Assembly: GCA_026018925.1 (NCBI GenBank)
Contig: JAKSZU010000008.1
Location: 58,884,027 to 58,948,026 of the forward strand
DNA length: 64,000 nt
Source of the DNA: Tupaia tana
Lineage: Eukaryota; Chordata; Mammalia; Scandentia; Tupaiidae
Reading direction: 5' to 3'
The translations under genes were made by a program, and so were the position numbers. The first letter of the stretch is position 1. Every line of letters starts with the position of its first letter. The notes beneath the pieces are model-generated. The model searched no databases. It was not told the origin of the DNA and saw only the letters and a program-made list of their open reading frames with translations. Below are positions 55,423 to 64,000 of the stretch, in pieces.

Positions 55423-55629
55423 CTCTTTTCATGATTTGCTTATGTGAAGCAAGATCCAAACAAAGTCTCAGCGTTTCATGGGGTTGGTATGTTTCTCTCT
55501 CAACCTAGAGTGATTTCCTTCATCTTCCATGACATTGACTTGTTACAGAAACCAGCTCAGTTGTCCTGTAAAAAGTCGATATTCTGTGGTATTGCTTCCT
55601 TTTGATATCACTTAACTTTGTTCATCTAG

Positions 55630-55825
55630 CTCAAGGGTCAACAAACCTTTTCTGTAAAAGAACAAGATAGTAAATATTTCAGGCTCTGGTACACCTGCTC
55701 AAATCTTTCACTACAGCAAAGTAACCATGGACAATAAATATAAACAAATCAGAATAGTGTGCTTCAATAAAATATCATTTAAAAAAAATGTCAGTAGGTT
55801 GAATTTAACCTTATATACCTCATCC
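55630..55825 (+). mobile_element. hAT-Charlie-group DNA element
   Basis: 'gggtcaacaaaccttttctgtaaaagaacaagatagtaaatatttcaggctctgg', 'cagcaaagtaaccatggacaataaatataaacaaatcag' and 'gcttcaataaaatatcattt' closely follow a widespread MER1-type hAT element. Confidence 0.8.
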
Positions 55826-56360
55826 CTGTGGTAGAAGGTTTGTATAACACAGGTTCAACATTTTTGGCTGGAAAACTTCACAGTTTGTGCTGTGGACTGT
55901 ACATGATCACAATAGAAGATATACATTATCTATCTGCGTTATTTTCATAAGACTGAGATTAATCAATAGATTCAGGTAGAACAGCCTGATTCTTCCACTG
56001 CGAAGTTGCCACATGACCAAATATGTTATGGTTGCATCCACTGATGAACATAGCCTGAATAAATTATTTCATTAGGAGTGGCAAAATGATATCCTAGTCC
56101 TGTCATTCCTTCAGCATCATTACCTAAAATTCTGCAAAGAACTTTTCCTTCAACAAATAAGGAAATTTGCTTACCTTAAAATGGAGGTGATACAGAAAAA
56201 GGGAAGACAATTGCTTAATTTTTCCATAACTGTTTATTTTCAGAGTATGGAGTCAGTGCCCTATGTGTTTCCATTGATACCCAGTAATTTGTTATTGTAA
56301 AAGTGTGTATTTCTTATGACAAGTTCTATCATTATGACCCAAGGAGTTTTTCTAATTTAT

Positions 56361-56402
56361 TTTTTAAATAATTTTTTATTTATTTAATTTATTTATTCAT
56401 TT

Positions 56403-56437
<35 letters not shown>

Positions 56438-56584
56438 TTTGAGCAGAGAGAGACAGAAGGTGAGAATGAGAGAGAGAGAGAGAGAGAGGAAGTGAGAAAG
56501 CAAGCCACCAGATTCCGGACTTGAACCCTGGTAGGCCATGTGGGAGTGTCCAGCTCCTTAACCACCATGCCACCTGCTGGTCCC
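56361..56584 (-). mobile_element. SINE, S type, young, with long A-rich tail
   Basis: A perfect 17-bp duplication 'gagtttttctaatttat' lies at 56344-56360 and 56585-56601. Minus-strand: 'gggaccagcaggtggcatggtggttaagg', 'gggttcaagtccgg', CT body with (CT)n, then a poly-A of about 30 followed by (AAAT)n-like sequence. Confidence 0.95.
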
Positions 56585-56639
56585 GAGTTTTTCTAATTTA
56601 TAACCAGTGCATTTCAGCCATCTTACTTTTTTTCTTCTT

Positions 56640-56892
56640 TTTTTAAAGGTTTTTGCCATAGAATGTGTGAGCTCACTGGAGAGAGACAGAGAGAGACAAT
56701 GAAAGGAAAGGGAGACATCACTCCCGCATGGGGGATGGCCATGCCATAATCCCTTCTCCTCCACTTTCTTGGAATTTTGGGCATGCATGCACACATGCTC
56801 TGCATTACTTTCAAGGTGCTGGGTCTGAGACTTGAACCATGGTCAGCCATCTGGGAGTCCAGTGCCTTAACTACACTACCTGCTGGCCCCTT
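56640..56892 (-). mobile_element. SINE, A type
   Basis: Minus-strand 'ggggccagcaggtagtgtagttaaggcactgg', 'ggttcaagtctcag', body 'cccaaaattccaagaaag', end 'cattctatggcaaaaaccttt'. Confidence 0.9.
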
Positions 56893-57219
56893 AATTCCTC
56901 TTTTTGATGCTCAAGTTCTCTGGTCTCCAGTCAATGAAAGCCCCTTTATAATAACCACTGTCCATTTGGTGGTATACACTATTAGTCTTTGTGATATAAC
57001 AGAAGATCCCAGGCTCATTTTTTCTTTTCTTTTTCTTGCCCCAGACTATTCATCCAGTGACCCCTGGATCCTTTCAGTGACGACTGGTATTTAGAGATCA
57101 AAATTATAGTACTAGTTATGCTCACTGCTACTGTGCTATTATTGCAACATTTCACTGGGGAACAATGTAATAAAGATACATAAATTCTACAAGTAAAGAC
57201 TTAAAATAGTATAATCTGG

Positions 57220-57486
57220 GGGAACCAGCAGTTAGCATAATGGCTATGTCGCCGGACTCCCAAGTAGTCGACCGCGGTTCGTGTCCCAGACCCAGTGGTT
57301 TAAAACTCACACTGGGCACGTGTGCGTGCATGCCCAAGATCCCGAGAGGAGAATGGAGGAGAAGGGATTGCGGCGTGACCATCCCCCCGGGGGGTGATTT
57401 CTCGCTTTCTGTCTCTATGTCTCTCTCTGTCTGGCGAGCGCAGGCGCCCTATAGCGAAAAAAAAAAAAAAAAACCTCTCAAAAAAA
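57220..57486 (+). mobile_element. SINE, A type, A1 subfamily, young
   Basis: A perfect 17-bp duplication 'aaaatagtataatctgg' lies at 57203-57219 and 57487-57503. The head is 'gggaaccagcagttagcataatggctatgtcgccgg', with 'ggttcgtgtccc' and CpGs largely intact. A poly-A is inserted between 'gcg' and 'cctctc'. Confidence 0.97.
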
Positions 57487-57579
57487 AAAATAGTATAATC
57501 TGGAAAGCAAATCCTGGTTCTAATTGTATGGCTTTTTAAAAAGTATTTATTATTTCTAATTGTATGACTTATAAAAATT

Positions 57580-57785
57580 ATTTCTCTGTGGCTTAGTTTC
57601 CTGTAAAAATGAATTACTAAAAGGAGTAAAAAGGAGTTAAATAGGATCCATCTTACAGTTAAAATAGGATCCATCTTACAGTTTTGATATGAAGATTAAA
57701 TACACACATGTATTTTATATACGTGTGTGCATATAAAATATTTAGAGCGATGACAAACACATGGTAAACATTCACTAAAATTTAA
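57580..57785 (+). mobile_element. MIR-like 3' portion
   Basis: 'tctgtggcttagtttcctgtaaaaatg', 'gatatgaagattaaat' and 'gcgatgacaaacacatggtaaacattcac' follow the distal MIR. It includes a perfect local duplication 'aataggatccatcttacagtt' at about 57639-57682. Confidence 0.6.
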
Positions 57786-57961
57786 ATATTTTTGCTTTTG
57801 AAAGCTTTGAAAATACTCTAACCTTTGACCCCCAAGGTTCTACTTACTGTTATATCTCAATAAGAAAAATACTAAAAAAATTCTAACAAAAAAAGTTAAA
57901 GTTGTTTATAAATGTAAAGCATAATGCCAATCTAATGTTCAACATTAGAAAAAGAGTTTAT

Positions 57962-58144
57962 GAAGATGCTGGGCATGTGTGCGCGTACATGTGCACATAC
58001 TTGTGCCCAAAGTCCTGACAAGATGGAAAAACAGAGAAGGGACTGCAGTGAGATCATGCTCCACTGGGGGGTGCTTTCTTCCCTTCTCCTGTTCTTCTGT
58101 CAGTCTTTCTGGTGCACCTATATGCCCTCTAGCAAAAAAAAAAG
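57962..58144 (+). mobile_element. 5'-truncated SINE, A type
   Basis: It starts in the GT-rich body at 'gatgctgggcatgtgtgcgcg', then 'gtgcccaaagtcctgacaagatgg', 'tccactggggggtgctttc' and 'gccctctagcaaaaaaa'. It has no tRNA head. Confidence 0.82.
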
Positions 58145-58149
58145 TAATT

Positions 58150-58305
58150 CATTTAGTTTTATTATTATTGTTATTTTTTAATTTGATCAGAGAGAGAGAG
58201 AGAAAGGGAAAGTGAGAAAGCAAGCCGCCAGGTCTGGAACAAACTGTGGTTGGCCGTGTAGGAGTCCAGCACCTTAACCACCATGCCACCTGCTGACTCC
58301 TGACA
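58150..58305 (-). mobile_element. SINE, S type
   Basis: Minus-strand 'ggagtcagcaggtggcatggtggttaaggtgctgg', lost B-box, CT-rich short body, 'ctctgatcaaattaaaaaataac'. It lies tail-to-tail with the preceding A fragment. Confidence 0.87.
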
Positions 58306-58898
58306 AAATACTTTTTAAAATTAAAATTATAAAAAGAGCAAAATAGTTTTATGAGGAAAAATATCGAGAAATCCTCAGATATGTGAAATGATATCCATAA
58401 ACCCACCAAAGATTATGATTTCTACTAGTAAAGCATATCTGCTCATTTCATTGAATCCTAAATCACATTTTTATTTTTAGGTCTTTATTGAATATTTTAA
58501 ATAGTTGATATAACAACCTGATTTTAAATATCTATTAAATTAGTACATGGTATTTATTTGCATTTCTTTGACAACTCTAAAGAAAATGTTCACTTCAAAT
58601 TTTCTAATCTTTTCCTCTATTTTTCTATTGTACAGAGACAGTGCTGTACTGTCTTTTGTCCATCTACCTACGAAGGAAGAAATTTAACATTTGATATAGA
58701 AAGTATTTGCATGAGTTATTTAATAGTCTTGCAACAAACCTTGAGGGTAGGTAATATAAAATTAAATAATCCAGCTTCTTGCCATTTAGGAGTCTCAACC
58801 AAAATTAATTCAGAAAACATTAATGATCTGGGATCTCTGGCTCATCTATCAGCATAATGAACAGGTACATCCTAGTAATTAATTAAAGAGAGTAAATG

Positions 58899-59072
58899 GG
58901 GGCCGGCAGGTGGCGTGGTGGTTAAGGACGCTGGACTCACACATGGCCAACTGCAGTTCGAGTCCTGGACTTGGCAGCTTGCTTCCTTACTTTCCTCTCT
59001 CTCTCTCTCTCTCTGTCTCTCTATGGTCAAATTAAATTAAAGTTAAATAAAATAATTTTTTTTAAAAAAAGA
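58899..59072 (+). mobile_element. SINE, S type
   Basis: The head is 'ggggccggcaggtggcgtggtggttaaggacgctgg' with 'gttcgagtcctgg' and (CT)n body, 'ggtcaaattaaattaaagttaaataaaataatt'. 'gagtaaatg'/'gaataaatg' flanks. Confidence 0.92.
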
Positions 59073-59149
59073 ATAAATGTACCATGAATTAACTGACTTA
59101 TGAGCTGTCTTAACTTTAGAAAGCTCTCTAAGCAAAACTATAAAGTAGT

Positions 59150-59402
59150 AGCATAATGTAATAGTTAAGAGCACAGATTCTAGAACCATTTTATTGGGTT
59201 GTTGGGAAAGTCATGATGTACTTTTGCATAGAAAAACATATAAAAATACATCGTGACTTTCCAGATGACTAATACATAGGGTCAAACCCTAGCTCTTTCA
59301 TTTACTAATTATGTGACCCTGGCAAAGATACTTAATTTCTTGGTGCCTCAGTTTCTTCATTTGTAAAATGGAAATAATAATATTGAAAAATGGCAGTAAG
59401 AA
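59150..59402 (+). mobile_element. MIR relic, split by a mariner MITE
   Basis: 'agcataatgtaatagttaagagcacagattctagaacc' and, after the MITE, 'caaaccctagctctttcatttactaattatgtgaccctggcaaagatacttaatttcttggtgcctcagtttcttcatttgtaaaatgg'. The MIR order is preserved across the insertion. Confidence 0.85.
59198..59277. mobile_element. 80-bp mariner-type MITE inside MIR
   Basis: 'gggttgttgggaaagtcatgatgtacttttgcatag' pairs inversely with 'atacatcgtgactttccagatgact'. It is the same family as 25747-25826. Confidence 0.82.
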
Positions 59403-59411
59403 TATTAATAA

Positions 59412-59458
59412 TAATTTTTGCATAGAAAAATACATCCTGACTTTCCCAACCATCTAAC
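59412..59458. mobile_element. half of an 80-bp mariner-type MITE
   Basis: Only one half is present: 'tttttgcatagaaaaatacatcctgactttcccaaccatct'. Confidence 0.7.
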
Positions 59459-59546
59459 ATTATAGTATCCAGGCTGATAGGCTATGTTAAGGTAAGTAAA
59501 TGAGTTTGTCTGGTATACACATACATATATTCATATATGTATTCAG

Positions 59547-59868
59547 CCTGTCTGTGTATTCCTGAGATTCATATGCTGAAATTCTAGCCCCCAAGGTGAT
59601 GGTACTAGGAAGTAAGGCCTTTGAATCTAATGAGATAATAGACTGCCCTTATGAAAGAGAACCCAGAGAGTAAGCTAGCCCTTTCCCCAGATAAAACACA
59701 GATAGAAATTACTAAGAACCAGAATGTGGGCCTGCCCTCACCAGACAATGAATTGTCATTACTTTGATCTTGGACCTCCCAGCTGGCAGAACTGTGAGAA
59801 ATAAATTTCTGTTGTTTATAAGTCATGTAGTTTATGGTATGTTGTTAGCCCTGAATGGACTAAGCCAG
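59547..59868 (+). mobile_element. MLT1/MST-like LTR (ERVL-MaLR)
   Basis: 'gagattcatatgctgaaattctagcccccaaggtgatggtactaggaagtaaggcc', 'tgatcttggacctcccagctggcagaactgtgagaaataaatttctgttgtttataagtcatgtagtttatggtatg'. It is an LTR only, with no viral genes. Confidence 0.82.
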
Positions 59869-59942
59869 ACATGCATATACATACATACCCAAATACATAA
59901 ACACACACAAAGACACAGCGATCAGAAAAACGCCTAATAGCA

Positions 59943-60253
59943 CAACTGTTTCCCTTATCTGCAAGGGGATACCTTCCAGGATCTCCAGTGCATGCCTGAA
60001 CTGTCAGATAGTACCAGATCATATACACACTCAGACACACACACACACATTGTTCTCTAATATATACATATGATAAAGCTCAATTTATAAAATAGGCACA
60101 GTAAGAACTTAACAACTAATAATAAAATAGAATAATTATAACAATATACATAATAAAAGTTAAGCAACTGGTCTTTCTCTTTACTCATCTATTTTTGGAC
60201 TGCAGTTGACCTCAGGTGAAAGGCAAACTGCAAATACGGGGGCACTACTGTCA
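59943..60253 (+). mobile_element. Tigger/MER2-like MITE
   Basis: Left 'aactgtttcccttatctgcaaggggataccttccagg' and right 'gcaaactgcaaatacgggggcactactgt' are degenerate inverted ends. The middle 'gataaagctcaatttataaaataggcacagtaagaacttaacaac' is typical. It contains a (CA)n run at about 60034-60050. Confidence 0.82.
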
Positions 60254-60452
60254 CTGCTGTGTATTGATAACTGCTTGGTATTGTTACAAGATGAATTTAT
60301 ACATCGGTCCCTCCTTTCTCTTGTTAATTCATGGAGCACAGCTTGCTAATCAAATCCTATACTGTATGGAATTGTTTCAGAACATTCCTACTTTAATACT
60401 TTGGTGATAAAAATATGAGTTCTTTAAAGATGTTCTAGAAGATACTCACTAT

Positions 60453-60460
<8 letters not shown>

Positions 60461-60484
<24 letters not shown>
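60461..60484 (+). repeat. poly-A tract
   Basis: 24 A in a row after 'ctatatctt'. No SINE body precedes it. Confidence 0.9.
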
Positions 60485-60486
<2 letters not shown>

Positions 60487-60540
60487 TAAAACAGCAGGTT
60501 AACAATCAATACAGATGCCATATACCATAGGGATTTCTAA

Positions 60541-60936
60541 CCTACAGCAATGTTTCTCAAACTTGAATATGAAATAAATCACCTAGGGATCCTGTTAAAA
60601 TGAAGATTCTAGGGCTGGCCCAGGTGGCTTAAAAAACATGCTGAGCATATGTATGTATGTGCACAAAATCCCAACAGGATGAAGAAATAGAGGAGAAGGG
60701 ATTGCAAGGTGATCGTAACCCACTAAAAGTTCCCTCCCTCTCTCTCTCTCTCTCTCTTTCTATTTCTCTTTCTGGTGAGTGCATATACTCCCTGGCAATT
60801 ATAAATAAGAATGAAGATTCCAATTCACTATCTGGGTCATGGCCTGAGATTCTGCATTTCTAACAAGTTCCCAAGTGTTACTAATGCAGCTGGTTCCAGA
60901 AGAGCACTCTGAGTAGCAATGATCCAGAGTTCATTA
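60541..60936 (+). mobile_element. MER5A-like element, split by a SINE
   Basis: Left part 'cagcaatgtttctcaaacttgaatatgaaataaatcacctagggatcctgttaaaatg', right part 'tgggtcatggcctgagattctgcatttctaacaagttcccaagtgttactaatgcagctggttccagaagagcactctgag'. Both agree with the MER5A order. Confidence 0.88.
60612..60808 (+). mobile_element. SINE, A type, lacking most of its tRNA head
   Basis: 'aatgaagattc' flanks both sides (about 60599-60609 and 60809-60819). The sequence starts 'agggctggc' and jumps at once to 'ccaggtggcttaaaaaacatg', so about 55-60 nt including both Pol III boxes are missing. The body and the tail 'ctccctggcaattataaataag' follow. Confidence 0.85.
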
Positions 60937-61245
60937 ATGAGCTTTTATTTTCTTCAAGAAAGGCAGTGATAGATGTAAAGACAGTGTCTTCCAACAAGGT
61001 CCCTGCACTGTAATCACTGCATGTACCCATGAATCCAGAAGTTCTGGAATTACATGACATTGTATACAAACATTTTTATGAATGTGCATATGGTGATTAT
61101 TTTTGTGAAAAGGACCTACAGTTTTTACCATATTCTCAGGAGTGACGGTAGGAATAGGGGACAGCAGGGAGATGTTAGGCAGATTTTGGAGAAGGTAAGA
61201 CAGACACAAATCAGTTTTATGGCTAACTAAAAAAGCAACTGTCGG

Positions 61246-61487
61246 GACAAGCAGTTGGTGTAATGGCTATGTCGCTGGATTCTCATGTAGTTGACCATGG
61301 TTCCAGTCCTGGACCCGGTGGCTTAAACTCACACAGGGTACATGTGCATGCGTGCCCAAGATCCCAAGAGGAGAATGGAGGTGAAGTGACTACGGAATGG
61401 CCATCCCTTCTGGGGGTTGTTTCTTGTTTTCTGTCTCCCTGTCTCTATAGCAAAAACCTCTCCAAAAAGAAAAAAAAAAAAAAAAAA
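61246..61487 (+). mobile_element. SINE, A type, A2 subfamily
   Basis: 'aactgtc' on both sides. The head is 'gggacaagcagttggtgtaatggctatgtcgctgg' with 'ggttccagtcctgg' and 'cttaaactcacacagg'. The last part of the CT block is shortened. Confidence 0.92.
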
Positions 61488-61689
61488 CTGTCATTATAAA
61501 AAAGAAATTTATTTGTAAATAGACACACCATTGCAAAATGATAATTTAGATGAAACTGAAGAAGCTTTGAACTGTAAAATAAAAAGAAATAAAAAGTCTA
61601 AGAAATAAAAAAAAATGAAGCAAGGCTATCTAACATTCAATTACAAAAATTTTACAAGGGACCTTAGAAGATGAAAACGGATTTAAAAT

Positions 61690-61800
61690 ATGCGAGTGTA
61701 TACATTCACATGTGTATACATACAGACATGCATATATATACGTGCAGATGTGTATATAGAGATTCATACAAATGTACATACACGTCCACATATATTATAG
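61690..61800 (+). repeat. imperfect (CATA)/(TG)-rich low-complexity stretch
   Basis: 'tatacattcacatgtgtatacatacagacatgcatatatatacgtgcag' and similar; alternating purine-pyrimidine. The open frame across it is not a gene. Confidence 0.7.
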
Positions 61801-61861
61801 AAAAACATTCCTATTTCGATACTGCCATTAGGAAAACAATTTGGAGTTACTCAAAATGGGA

Positions 61862-62040
61862 AGCACTGAGGAACAGGAGTAACAGTGCTCTGCAAGGCTG
61901 CATCCGGAGGCCTCCCTGAATACATGAGGTGTGCATGTACCCATGATCCAGGACTGGCTGAAGCTGGAGTGATCACAGAGCAAGGACCCTGCTGGAAGAG
62001 ACTGTCTTTACATCTATCTCTGTTTCCCTTGCTCATGAAA
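61862..62040 (+). mobile_element. SINE, B type, 5' part decayed
   Basis: 'gaggaacaggagtaacagtgctc', 'tgtacccatgatccaggactggctgaagctggagtgatcacagagcaaggaccctgctgg', CT-rich end 'cttgctcatg' and poly-A. Confidence 0.72.
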
Positions 62041-62329
62041 AAAAAATACAAACTTAAATATGGATGAGCCACTATGCTAGGTGAAAGCAGCCGAACACAA
62101 AGGCCACGTACTGTAAAACCTCATTTATGTGAAATGTCCAGAACAGGAAAATCCATTCTGACAGAAAGGTGCTTTGTGTTATCAAGGGCTAGAGAGAAGG
62201 GAGAACAGGTAGTGACTGTTAACAGGTATAGGGTTTCCAGCCAGTTCACATATTCTGGAATTAGATAGTGGTGATGGCTGCATAGTCTCCGAATATATGT
62301 GTCTGGGTGTATAACTTTTTCTCTTTTTA

Positions 62330-62563
62330 AAATGGTTTTTGCTATAGGGTGCATGCACTTGCTGGAGAGAGACAGACAGAAAGAGAAAGAGTGACAAAGC
62401 ACCCCCTCCCGGGGGGGATTGCCATGCAGCAATCACTCCTCCTCTATTTTCCTCTTGGGATTTTGGGCATGTACACATATACGCCTGGAATGATTTTTAA
62501 GCTGCTGGGTCAGGGACTCAGTGCACCAGGTGAGATCCAATCGCCTTAACCACCACACTATGT
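62330..62563 (-). mobile_element. SINE, A type, B-box region deleted
   Basis: Minus-strand 'agtgtggtggttaaggcgattgg', jump to 'gcactgagtccctgacccagcagctt', body 'cccaaaatcccaagagg', end 'caccctatagcaaaaaccatttt'. Confidence 0.82.
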
Positions 62564-63510
62564 CTGAATATATTAAAAGTAACGGAATTATACACTTTAA
62601 AAGTTGAAGTTTGTTGTACAAAACTGTAATAAGCTGGAAAAAAGCAACAGAGTTGAATTCTATAAAAATTTAATTTGTACAATGTTATCTATATTCATTT
62701 GTATTTTTTACATGGGCCCTAAAGTCAACCAATTATTTTACCTGGTGCTCAAAGAAACTTCTACAGCAATATTAGAGACAAATTGGATGTGTTATACTGA
62801 ATGAAAGTATGTTTTTCATCACTGAATACCTAACACATATATTGTACTTGAAGGTGATTGAAAGGACTTTTATTTTCAAATAGTGTATCTAGCCTCCTTC
62901 ACTGTCTTTAGCACCTATACCCCATGTCGTGATCCCACTCCATCAGCACCGACAGTAACAGGTTTCCCTTAATCTCCCACCTCCATACCTTGGTGAATAT
63001 GCTTATGTTTAAAGCTCTACTGGAGAAACATTTTGGTTAACTCTACGGCTGCTACTTTTGAACTAACTATTTTGGTCTTAAAGTGTTATCCCCAACAATT
63101 TTGATGTACCCAACTGACAAAATAAAGGAATTCTAACCCCTGAACTGAGCTCAATCTTCATTTAACATCTCCAATTTACCCCTTACACTCCTGCCTTTGA
63201 ATGTGAATTCTGCTTCTCATGGGACCAATCCATCTCCACTAAGGTATCATATGGCCTAATTAGACCGCAGGCCTATTCATAAGAAGGGATTTACTTTTTA
63301 GAGGCTCATCTCTATTACTGTGTTCAGTGAAACAAAGTTTAACCACAAATAAGAACGAATAGATTTCTGTCGTTACTTTACTAGTACAAAACTATCCATT
63401 TTTGCTTTTCTATCACAGTATCTACACGGTTCATAAACAGACACTTAATTCTAATCTTAAGAGGCAATATAATCACAACCGGAATACTAAAAATATTTTA
63501 TACTGTTTCT

Positions 63511-63783
63511 TTTCTTTTTTTTTTTTTTTTGAGAGGTTTTCACTATAGGGCGCGTGCGCTCGCGAGACAGACAGAGAGAGATATAGAGACAGAAAGGGAG
63601 AAATCACCCCCCAGGGGGGAAGGTCACGCCGCAATCCCTTCTCCTCCATTCTCCTCTCGGGATCTTGGGCACGCACGCACACACGCCTGGCGTGAGTTCT
63701 AAGCCACCGGGTCCGGGACGCGAACCGCGGTCGACTAAGTGGGAGTCCAGTGACATAGCCATTACTCTAACTGCTGGTTCCCA
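63511..63783 (-). mobile_element. SINE, A type, A1 subfamily, young
   Basis: 'tattttatactgtttct' (63494-63510) recurs as 'tattttatactgcttct' at 63787-63803. Minus-strand head 'gggaaccagcagttagagtaatggctatgtcactgg' with 'ggttcgcgtcccgg' and full body with intact CpGs. Confidence 0.96.
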
Positions 63784-64000
63784 AACTATTTTATACTGCT
63801 TCTGACTACAGACATCAAGGAGGAAAAGAAAGATTACAAGTGCATCTAAGAGAACAGATTAACAGATAAGAAAATAAGGCAAGAAGAGAGAAATGGTTAT
63901 ATTATAGCAGAGAGAAAAAAAGAAGAGGTAGAGCTAGGAAGAAAGCTAAAACTGACTATAGACTGATCTCATAAATCTAAATGCAAACTCTAAAAAAATT

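Larger units (their letters stand above)
1..64000 (-). other. LRP12: LRP12 locus, internal part (exons 2-6 and introns)
   Basis: The whole window lies inside one minus-strand gene. Five exons were placed by protein similarity and then by splice sites. Exon lengths are 57, 136, 203, 1105 and 133 nt in transcription order. Junction phases agree at every border (1, 2, 1, 2, then 0 at the end of exon 6), so the joined frame stays open. The product is a single-pass type I membrane protein of the LDL-receptor superfamily with two CUB domains and five LDLa repeats, close to LRP3 and LRP10. It is thought to act in endocytosis and signalling at the plasma membrane. Exon 1 and the final exon are outside the window, as is the 5'UTR CGG repeat whose expansion causes oculopharyngodistal myopathy in humans (established knowledge). 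Confidence 0.97.
37801..64000 (-). other. LRP12: LRP12 intron 1 (3' portion)
   Basis: At least 26 kb of intron 1. No CpG-island-like promoter or exon-1 sequence is visible, so the first exon is further upstream. Besides the repeats listed separately, I assign nothing in these stretches: 37801-39080 (except a short open frame at 38774-38899), 40960-41455, 43665-43985, 45580-46355, 46865-47695, 52910-53570, 53710-54040, 54480-55195, 55830-56340, 56895-57200, 58306-58895, 60255-60540, 60940-61245, 62565-63490 and 63804-64000. Confidence 0.85.

Noticed and set aside
37801-64000. LRP12 promoter and exon 1
   Set aside because: No signal-peptide coding sequence and no CpG-island-like stretch. The only CpG-dense patches are young SINEs.
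1-64000. Assignment to colugo (Dermoptera) on the basis of abundant tRNA SINEs
   Set aside because: As I recall, dermopteran t-SINEs are built only from repeated tRNA units, whereas these have a long unrelated body, and the C-type copies carry a 7SL-like part. Tree shrew fits better, but I cannot exclude colugo without a library search.

Overview
This window is vertebrate nuclear DNA, clearly from a placental mammal. It holds the middle of one protein-coding gene on the minus strand, LRP12 (low-density lipoprotein receptor-related protein 12, also called ST7). Exons 2 to 6 lie at 37744-37800, 13647-13782, 5100-5302, 1974-3078 and 304-436. All five have correct AG/GT splice borders and compatible phases, and the joined frame is open. 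Exon 1 (5'UTR, start codon, signal peptide) must lie beyond base 64000. The last exon (most of the cytoplasmic tail, 3'UTR) must lie before base 1. No other convincing gene, RNA gene, promoter or CRISPR array was found.

Layout: 1-303 intron 6; 304-436 exon 6; 437-1973 intron 5; 1974-3078 exon 5 (LDLa1-LDLa2-CUB2-LDLa3-4-5-transmembrane); 3079-5099 intron 4; 5100-5302 exon 4 (second half of CUB1); 5303-13646 intron 3; 13647-13782 exon 3 (first half of CUB1); 13783-37743 intron 2; 37744-37800 exon 2 (57 nt, frame-neutral); 37801-64000 part of a very long intron 1.

The introns are packed with mobile-element copies. The dominant kind is a tRNA-derived SINE in three forms, named here for convenience. 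'A' is about 260-300 bp: tRNA-like head, GT-rich and GA/CT-rich body, poly-A. 'S' is about 140-220 bp: the same kind of head with a short CT-rich body ending in TAAATAAAATAATT. 'B' is about 180-210 bp, older, with a different body. A fourth kind, 'C', joins a tRNA-like head to a 7SL/Alu-like segment. Young A copies keep their CpGs and have 10-17 bp target-site duplications. Older layers are L1 (19740-22998 plus; 7372-8990 and 47700-48920 minus), MLT1-like LTRs, a solo LTR inside an L1, a full-length dead mariner with exact TA flanks (51097-52906) and short relatives, Tigger-like and hAT-like elements, MIR and L2 relics. Many are nested, which gives a relative dating series.

Organism: the LRP12 protein is extremely close to the primate one as I remember it, and the SINE set is not that of primates, rodents, carnivores or ungulates. 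A tRNA-headed SINE with a 7SL-like tail next to an abundant tRNA SINE fits what I recall of tree shrews (Tupaia, Scandentia). Colugo is the main alternative. This is an inference from memory; a repeat-library search would settle it.

Repeat borders are estimates to within about 5-15 bp except where a target-site duplication is quoted.
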